A stretch of 56,351 bases of DNA, taken from NCBI RefSeq assembly GCF_051488665.1, contig NZ_JBPSEG010000016.1, forward strand, positions 1 to 56,351. Reading direction: 5' to 3'. A model generated the notes under the pieces. It was not told the DNA's origin. It saw nothing but the letters and a program-made list of their open reading frames with translations, and did not search any database. Shown in pieces: positions 52,001 through 56,351 of the stretch; position 1 is the stretch's first letter, and the number at the start of each line of letters is the position of its first letter. Position numbers and translations under genes: made by a program. The stretch is from Melioribacter sp051488665 (GTDB taxonomy: Bacteria > Bacteroidota > Ignavibacteria > Ignavibacteriales > Melioribacteraceae).

Positions 52001-53989
52001 AAAATGAAAAACGACGCAATGAGCAATTTGATTATTGCGGAACGTATTGTCAACAAGGCAAAAGGAAATGAACTTGCCGCAAACTTTATAAGCGCCAGTA
52101 ACGGTTATTGTTCTTACGAAGGAAAAGATATTAAGATTTTTACCTACGATGAATATAAGCATTTTGTAGACGATACATTTAAAAACAATCGCGCTAAAAG
52201 AAAAAATCTGCTGGCGACTGAAGTTCCCGATGATTTTATCGAAAGACAAATAAACGACACTCGTTATATCGGGAAAAAATTAGGGGAGCTCTTACGTCCT
52301 GTTTTGGCAGACTCAAATAATATGATTTTTACGGTCGGCTCCATTACTTCGGAGCTTAAAGATAATTGGGGATTGAACGACGTATGGAAAAAATTGTTAA
52401 AACCGAGATTTGAAAGATTGGAAAAAATACTTGGGCAAAAATTAATCTATGAATATGAAGACGAATACGGAAATAAAAAATTCGGTTTTAAATTAAGCGT
52501 TAATGAAAAATTAGAAAAAAACGGCATAAAACGTCTGGATCACAGACATCATGCTTTGGACGCAATAGTAATAGCCGCCACAACCCGGGAGCATATTCGT
52601 TATTTAAACACGCTTAATGCCTCTGATACAAATGAAGAAATCAGAAAATACAGATTGACCTTATGCAAAAGAAAAATAAGAGATTTTAAACCGCCGTGGA
52701 ATAATTTTGCCCGGGACGTAAAAGATTCGCTCGAATCATGCGTGATTTCATTTAAAGAAAACACTCCGATTGTTACAAAACCTTATAACAAATATGAGAA
52801 ATGGGAAATAAAAAACGGAAAACCCGTAAAAATAAAAGAAAAACAAATAAAAGACGGAAACGGAAGATGGCTGGCTGTGCGAAAATCAATGTTTAAAGAA
52901 CCTCAAGGTATTATATGGATAAAAGAAAAACGGAACGTGTCTGTTTTGGAAGCTTTCAAAGTTCAAATAGAAAGAATGAAAGTTGAACGCGATCCTGAAA
53001 AAAGAAGATTAGCCGGTTATGTATATGATAGATTGGCGCGGGGATTAATTAAAAATATCATTGATAAAATTGGCGGCGATATAGAAGATTCGGGAAGACT
53101 TTTGACAGAGGTTAAAAAATACTTGAAGAAGAACTCTAAAAAGGTTGACACCGGCAAGATTAAAAAGAACGGGAAAAATGAATATAAAACTGTATACATA
53201 CTAGATAATTATGAATTTGAGAATATTGAAATTGCTGAATTTGTTGAATATGCCGCTAAAAGAGTATCGCTGGATAAATCATTCACCCATGACAAAATAA
53301 ATAAAATTCCATATGCTAAAGAGGGAAAATCGCCTTTAGCCGATTTATTGCACGAACACCTCTCTCGTTATAATGACAACGCTACAGAGGCTTTCTCCGG
53401 AGAAGGGTTAGAAGCTTTAACAAAGAAGGCGGGCAAGAGAATTGAAAAAGTAACTATTTATGAAAAGAAATCTCCCGACGATAAATTCGGAAATAAATAC
53501 GTGGAAGTTGATAAGGGAGCTATAGCCTATTTTATTATTTACGAAAACGAAATGACAAAAGAACGTCCTGAAATGTATTCGTTGGCAACTCACAAGGCAA
53601 TAGAAAGATTGATTGAAGGAAAATCAATCGCGGAGATAAAAGAGGGATTTAAAACTATTATTCTGTCTCCAAATGATTTGGTTTACGTCCCTACTGAAGA
53701 GGAGCAAGACAAAATTAAAGCAAACCATCCTTCGCCTATAGACTGGGATAACAAGAAGAAAATTTCTGAAAGAATTTACAGAATGGTAAGCAGTTCAAAA
53801 AGCGTCTGTCAATTCATTCAGCATCGTATTGCAAGCGCTATTATACCTTCTAATCCGAAAGAAAAAATAAAAGGAGAAATTGATTGGCATGATAAATCGC
53901 CCAAAACAATGGACGGTAAATTTAATATTGCGGATTGTTGCATAAAAATCCAGGTCGACAGATTGGGTAATATAAAACCATTAATGTGA
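49013..53989 (+). CDS. cas9: Cas9 endonuclease, large type II-C
   Basis: 1658 residues, RNA-guided DNA nuclease. RuvC-I LGLDIGTNSIG with D8; arginine-rich bridge helix about 63-95 (AAARRQKRGSRRLKHRYKLR); recognition lobe about 96-840; RuvC-II DEIHVELGRE with E856; HNH YEIEHIIPRS with H991 and downstream SNLIIAERIVNKAKGN; RuvC-III HRHHALDAIVIAA with H1180 and D1183; C-terminal PAM-interacting region of about 470 residues. All catalytic residues are present, so it should be active. It is longer than most II-C Cas9 proteins (about 1000-1450) and near the Ignavibacterium enzyme in size. The ATG follows AGAGGGAA. It overlaps the cas1 leader and has no csn2 or cas4 beside it. Confidence 0.97.
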   Translation: MKKVLGLDIGTNSIGAALLNLPEHFEDYGKEGSIEWCTSRIIPTEADYLQKFEEGAPVVTKAAARRQKRGSRRLKHRYKLRRTKLIRLFKIMNWLPEDFPLDNTKKIKEIIREQGAFVFRISDYAPISDDSYREFYKSFGYKEEELNEIIEEINYRYTHKGKKRNNDIKLLPEDWVVYYLRKKGLSKKLTKDEIVRILYLFNQRRGFKSGRKDLEDSSLIDRSEFKQRLIIEDKGDFCEFKVKDEFKKDKCEIKFVSITKVSRIEETSETGRKGLKKFKIYLEDKSIMPYEVERKEKPQWEGNEFAFIVTQKIENGKFKQNTPQQPTENDWALCTTALDNKISSKHPGEFFFDELVNAHREGKDYKIRQYPVYRWRYEKELEAIWNKQCELNEELRKLNNNKDLIKKIIESFYPTQSKYNLHKAKELISKDLFHIISKDIIYFQRELKSQKNLIGECQYEKRKGIDGETYGLKCIPKSSPVFQEFRIWQDIHNIRLIRKEYTDEKGRRVLEVDETKSYIKDNVKEKLFDLMNNKENVTEKDLLLVINECNESKPIKIDRKSKEYSHYINLFRNRDILKGNETKHRYKKLFKNLEFDGNYKIEDETLLFKLWHADYSHDLADKEKVRKGILSSLGWSLSDNKGNYVRNDNYETFKLSSDEAQKLAEALSKLPALKKEYGSYSALAVRKMLMFMRVGKYWSHPQSIVNRLKEESAKEVKLKIKKEKEGFLHSIESALDTADHILERLRTVNFSENKIQSVSDEAIPKQILKSFIKKKSFEELIKGLNTYQAAYLLYGRHSEKEEIRCDSLKEYGKAVQKMLKPGELRNPLVESVMRETCSLVKEVWDKYGRIDEIHVELGRELKNNSKQRELISKAQKNNFDEKLKAKKILTELLNETAFEHYDEEGNKIISGFTVKPNPDNPKDIERFRLWKDQASVNEQDWNGKVKSEKIPTEQQLKKYILWLNQNCRSPYTGKIIPLSKLFDGNEYEIEHIIPRSKMKNDAMSNLIIAERIVNKAKGNELAANFISASNGYCSYEGKDIKIFTYDEYKHFVDDTFKNNRAKRKNLLATEVPDDFIERQINDTRYIGKKLGELLRPVLADSNNMIFTVGSITSELKDNWGLNDVWKKLLKPRFERLEKILGQKLIYEYEDEYGNKKFGFKLSVNEKLEKNGIKRLDHRHHALDAIVIAATTREHIRYLNTLNASDTNEEIRKYRLTLCKRKIRDFKPPWNNFARDVKDSLESCVISFKENTPIVTKPYNKYEKWEIKNGKPVKIKEKQIKDGNGRWLAVRKSMFKEPQGIIWIKEKRNVSVLEAFKVQIERMKVERDPEKRRLAGYVYDRLARGLIKNIIDKIGGDIEDSGRLLTEVKKYLKKNSKKVDTGKIKKNGKNEYKTVYILDNYEFENIEIAEFVEYAAKRVSLDKSFTHDKINKIPYAKEGKSPLADLLHEHLSRYNDNATEAFSGEGLEALTKKAGKRIEKVTIYEKKSPDDKFGNKYVEVDKGAIAYFIIYENEMTKERPEMYSLATHKAIERLIEGKSIAEIKEGFKTIILSPNDLVYVPTEEEQDKIKANHPSPIDWDNKKKISERIYRMVSSSKSVCQFIQHRIASAIIPSNPKEKIKGEIDWHDKSPKTMDGKFNIADCCIKIQVDRLGNIKPLM

Positions 53990-53997
53990 GTCAGAAA

Positions 53998-54987
53998 ATG
54001 ATAAAAAGAACGTTATATATTGGCAATCCGGCATATCTTTCAATGAAGAATAATCAGTTAACGATAAGATATAAAGAAAATTTAGAGGAAAGCGAAAGCA
54101 AAAATTACGGAACCGCAGCTGCTTCCGATATAGATAACGGGTGGCTCGAAAAGCGAATGAAGGCGGCGGATTCCTTTTCTCGTACAATCCCCATAGAGGA
54201 TATAGGCATTATTGTGCTTGATCACCGTCAAATTACTTTAACTCACGGGTTGCTCGATTCTCTTTTGGAAAACAACGCCGCCATTGTAACCTGTAATAAG
54301 TCCCATATGCCCAGCGGTTTGTTTATGCCGCTGGAAGGAAATAACGAACAAACAAAGATAATCAAAGCGCAAATTGAATCGTCTCTTCCTCTTAAAAAGC
54401 AACTCTGGGCTCAGACAATAGCGGCAAAAATCCGCAATCAAGCTGTGATACTGAAAAAGAGAAACGTCAAAATTAATAATATGATTACATGGTCTAAAAA
54501 AGTAAGATCCGGCGATCCCGATAATTACGAGGGGAGAGCGGCTGCTTACTACTGGAAAAACTTTTTCCCGATGATACCGGATTTTATAAGAGACCGATAC
54601 GGTGAGCCTCCGAATAATTTGCTTAACTATGGTTATGCAATTCTTCGCGCCATTATAGCCAGGGCTGTTGTGGGATCGGGTATGCTGCCGACTTTAGGAA
54701 TTCATCACTCCAATAAATATAACGCATATTGTTTGGCCGACGATGTTATGGAGCCTTTCAGACCGTTCGTCGACAATGTGGTTTATTCGATTGTGAGTAA
54801 CGGCGAAAATTTTTATGAATTGGATAGCTCAATAAAAAAGCAATTGCTGGATATCGGAACTTTGGATGTAATTATCGGAGGAAAAAGAAGCCCGCTTATG
54901 ATTGCGGCGCAGAGAACTTCCTCTTCTCTAGCGCGTTGTTTTGAAGGAAAGGCTAGAAAGATTGCTTATCCCGAACTTGAAATATAA
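53998..54987 (+). CDS. cas1: Cas1 integrase, type II
   Basis: 329 residues from ATG 53998 (IKRTLYIGNPAYLSMKNNQL is the usual type II beginning); a GTG at 53986 adds four residues and overlaps the cas9 stop by 4 bp, so it is a real alternative. Metal-binding residues: E178 in NYEGRAAAYYW, H236/H237 in LGIHHSNKYNAY, D248/D249 with E252 in LADDVMEPFRPF. It inserts new spacers together with Cas2. The gene follows cas9 directly, so cas9 and cas1 are coupled. Confidence 0.96.
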   Translation: MIKRTLYIGNPAYLSMKNNQLTIRYKENLEESESKNYGTAAASDIDNGWLEKRMKAADSFSRTIPIEDIGIIVLDHRQITLTHGLLDSLLENNAAIVTCNKSHMPSGLFMPLEGNNEQTKIIKAQIESSLPLKKQLWAQTIAAKIRNQAVILKKRNVKINNMITWSKKVRSGDPDNYEGRAAAYYWKNFFPMIPDFIRDRYGEPPNNLLNYGYAILRAIIARAVVGSGMLPTLGIHHSNKYNAYCLADDVMEPFRPFVDNVVYSIVSNGENFYELDSSIKKQLLDIGTLDVIIGGKRSPLMIAAQRTSSSLARCFEGKARKIAYPELEI

Positions 54988-55075
54988 TTCTTTAATAAAA
55001 ATCGGAGGATATGAACAAAGCAAAAACGCATATGATTTATTACAGAACCCTCGCTGTATTAATGGGGGGCAGTTA

Positions 55076-55405
55076 ATGAGATTTAACGAATACAGAGTCA
55101 TGTGGATTCTTGTTTTTTTTGATTTGCCCACTGAAACCGCGCCCGAAAAGAAAGCATACGCCAGATTCAGAAAGGAATTGTTGAAAGACGGATTTACGAT
55201 GTTTCAATTTTCGATCTATATTCGCCATTGTCCCAGCAGGGAAAATATGAATGTTCATATTAAACGTATTAAAAAGATACTTCCGCCCAAAGGACATGTG
55301 GGAATACTTAAAATTACGGACAAACAATTCGGAATGATGGAAATATTTTATGGGAAAAAGAAAGAAAGCGGTTTTGTGGAACCTCATCAGCTCGAATTGT
55401 TTTAA
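55076..55405 (+). CDS. cas2: Cas2
   Basis: 109 residues from ATG 55076, chosen because GGGGGG lies 7 nt upstream and MRFNEYRVMWILVFFDLPT is a normal Cas2 beginning; a longer frame from 54941 would overlap cas1 and add 45 unrelated residues. Ferredoxin-like fold with D16 after the first strand, QFSIYIRHC and VGILKITDKQF. It forms the structural core of the Cas1-Cas2 integrase. An 88-bp gap separates it from cas1. It is the last cas gene, consistent with subtype II-C. Confidence 0.95.
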   Translation: MRFNEYRVMWILVFFDLPTETAPEKKAYARFRKELLKDGFTMFQFSIYIRHCPSRENMNVHIKRIKKILPPKGHVGILKITDKQFGMMEIFYGKKKESGFVEPHQLELF

Positions 55406-55407
55406 AA

Positions 55408-55439
55408 AAGCCCTCTCTTTTTGTAAATGGAGAGGGCTT
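55408..55439 (-). terminator. Hairpin terminator between cas2 and the array
   Basis: AAGCCCTCTC (55408-55417) and GAGAGGGCTT (55430-55439) form a perfect 10-bp stem. The T-run (six T) lies on the - strand side; on the + strand TAATGACATT follows. It is therefore best suited to ending a leftward transcript coming from the CRISPR array, and may also serve cas2 as a weaker terminator. Confidence 0.75.
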
Positions 55440-55485
55440 AATGACATTCCTGTTTCCCGTCTGATTTTTTTAATCCTAAAATCAT

Positions 55486-55514
55486 GCTAACTCATTGAAT
55501 AACAACGAGTTAGC
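55486..55514. other. 12-bp hairpin next to the first repeat
   Basis: GCTAACTCATTG (55486-55497), loop AATAA, CAACGAGTTAGC (55503-55514). The single mismatch becomes a G-U pair when read as - strand RNA, giving an uninterrupted 12-bp stem. It sits 9 bp from the array edge. Confidence 0.65.
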
Positions 55515-55523
55515 TCGGGGTAC

Positions 55524-56351
55524 CTTGGTTTTAATATGTCAAAGAAAAAATTTGAAAGCAAATCACAACCAATAATATGATCATTGAAACGATAATTACT
55601 TGGTTTTAATATGTCAAAGAAAAAATTTGAAAGCAAATCACAACTCAAAACTGTATCTGGCGCATTGACGGAGTCTTGGTTTTAATATGTCAAAGAAAAA
55701 ATTTGAAAGCAAATCACAACGACCTTTGGTCATCCATAGATAATCAGCCCCTTGGTTTTAATATGTCAAAGAAAAAATTTGAAAGCAAATCACAACAAGC
55801 GGCAGCACTTGATAAGCAAGACCTTGGTTTTAATATGTCAAAGAAAAAATTTGAAAGCAAATCACAACTAAATACAGAAAGCCCGTTGCATATTGGTTCT
55901 TGGTTTTAATATGTCAAAGAAAAAATTTGAAAGCAAATCACAACATAACCTTTCGAATACCTGTCTTTATCTTTCTTGGTTTTAATATGTCAAAGAAAAA
56001 ATTTGAAAGCAAATCACAACGCGCTCCAAAAACTTTTCCATTCCGGATTTCTTGGTTTTAATATGTCAAAGAAAAAATTTGAAAGCAAATCACAACCGTC
56101 TCTTGATTTTTGTGCATCAGTTTTGCTTGGTTTTAATATGTCAAAGAAAAAATTTGAAAGCAAATCACAACTATATTTACAATAGAAATTTTAACAACAA
56201 ACTTGGTTTTAATATGTCAAAGAAAAAATTTGAAAGCAAATCACAACTTGAGTAATATTCTTTTATGAAGCATAGACTTGGTTTTAATATGTCAAAGAAA
56301 AAATTTGAAAGCAAATCACAACTTGCCGATTCTATTGCTTCGAGTCTTGTT
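55524..56351. CRISPR. CRISPR array, 11 repeats of 46 nt, continues past the window
   Basis: Identical 46-nt repeats (CTTGGTTTTAATATG... ending GCAAATCACAAC) start at 55524, 55599, 55675, 55751, 55823, 55899, 55975, 56051, 56126, 56202 and 56277. Ten full spacers are 29-30 nt except one of 26 nt (55797-55822); the last spacer begins at 56323 and reaches the window end, so the array is truncated here. By homology to type II-C repeats (GTTGTGATTTGC...) and by pairing with the predicted tracrRNA, crRNAs are read on the - strand, i.e. towards cas2. All repeats look exactly alike, so no degenerate terminal repeat is visible in this part. Confidence 0.98.

Noticed and set aside
54941..55075. N-terminal extension of Cas2 by 45 residues
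   Set aside because: Overlaps the end of cas1, is unlike any Cas2 N-terminus, and a strong ribosome-binding site supports the start at 55076.
55676..56255. Open frames of 67-77 codons through the CRISPR array (peptides with repeated SKKKFESKSQ or CQRKNLKANHN)
   Set aside because: They are translations of the 46-nt repeat unit in different frames; spacer-repeat periodicity explains them completely.
56346..56351. CTTGTT at the window end as the beginning of a degenerate terminal repeat
   Set aside because: It would leave a 23-nt spacer; with normal 29-30 nt spacing the next repeat would start just outside the window, so this is spacer sequence.
1..56351. tRNA or rRNA genes, transposases, integrases, phage genes
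   Set aside because: No cloverleaf, rRNA segment or recognisable transposase or integrase was seen by eye in the intergenic spaces; a tRNAscan or Infernal run would be decisive.

Overview
The window looks like a chromosomal segment of a member of the Ignavibacteria (Bacteroidota/Ignavibacteriota lineage), plausibly Melioribacter-like. This is inferred from moderate GC, several proteins with type IX secretion (T9SS) C-terminal sorting domains (YQNYPNPFNP motif), PorV-type and TonB-dependent outer-membrane proteins, and a very large type II-C Cas9. No rRNA or marker gene fixes the species.

Region 1 (113-28661) is a beta-galactan/arabinogalactan utilisation locus on the + strand. A first block encodes GH2 beta-galactosidase, a GH50-like enzyme, a second GH2 enzyme with a C-terminal extension, a GH43 exo-galactanase-like protein and a GH35 beta-galactosidase. 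A second block starts at a near-consensus sigma70 promoter overlapped by a LacI-type palindrome (11717-11759). It runs through a parvulin foldase, a TonB-dependent receptor, a giant Asp-rich secreted protein, a PorV-like porin, a multi-module T9SS protein, a T9SS-anchored GH53 endo-galactanase, a GH5-like clan-A enzyme and aldose 1-epimerase. No SusD is present. The TonB receptor is followed by the 1163-residue protein and a PorV homologue, suggesting a SusD-less, T9SS-linked glycan uptake module.

Region 2 (28747-38304) is mostly housekeeping: a nitroreductase-like protein, an ATP-cone/P-loop kinase, a 16-residue-repeat solenoid protein, a nadB-nadC-nadA-yjjX NAD operon, an atypical thioredoxin/thioredoxin-reductase pair that lacks the NADPH arginine motif, a methyltransferase and a GroES-like protein.

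Region 3 (38305-42455) is an AT-rich two-gene island (a lipoprotein and a mosaic T9SS protein) flanked by two ~320-bp direct repeats, about 97% identical by eye, built from palindromic dispersed-repeat units.

Region 4 (42456-48486) carries Nfu-type Fe-S scaffold, RsmI, ProS, an alpha/beta hydrolase, a PLP amino-acid decarboxylase and a DUF971 protein.

Region 5 (48487-56351) is a type II-C CRISPR-Cas locus: a small membrane-protein gene with its own promoter, a predicted tracrRNA on the - strand antisense to the cas9 leader, cas9 (1658 aa), cas1, cas2, hairpins, and an array of 46-nt repeats that continues beyond the right edge. Repeat/anti-repeat complementarity and a - strand T-tract terminator beside cas2 indicate that the array is transcribed leftwards, against the cas operon.
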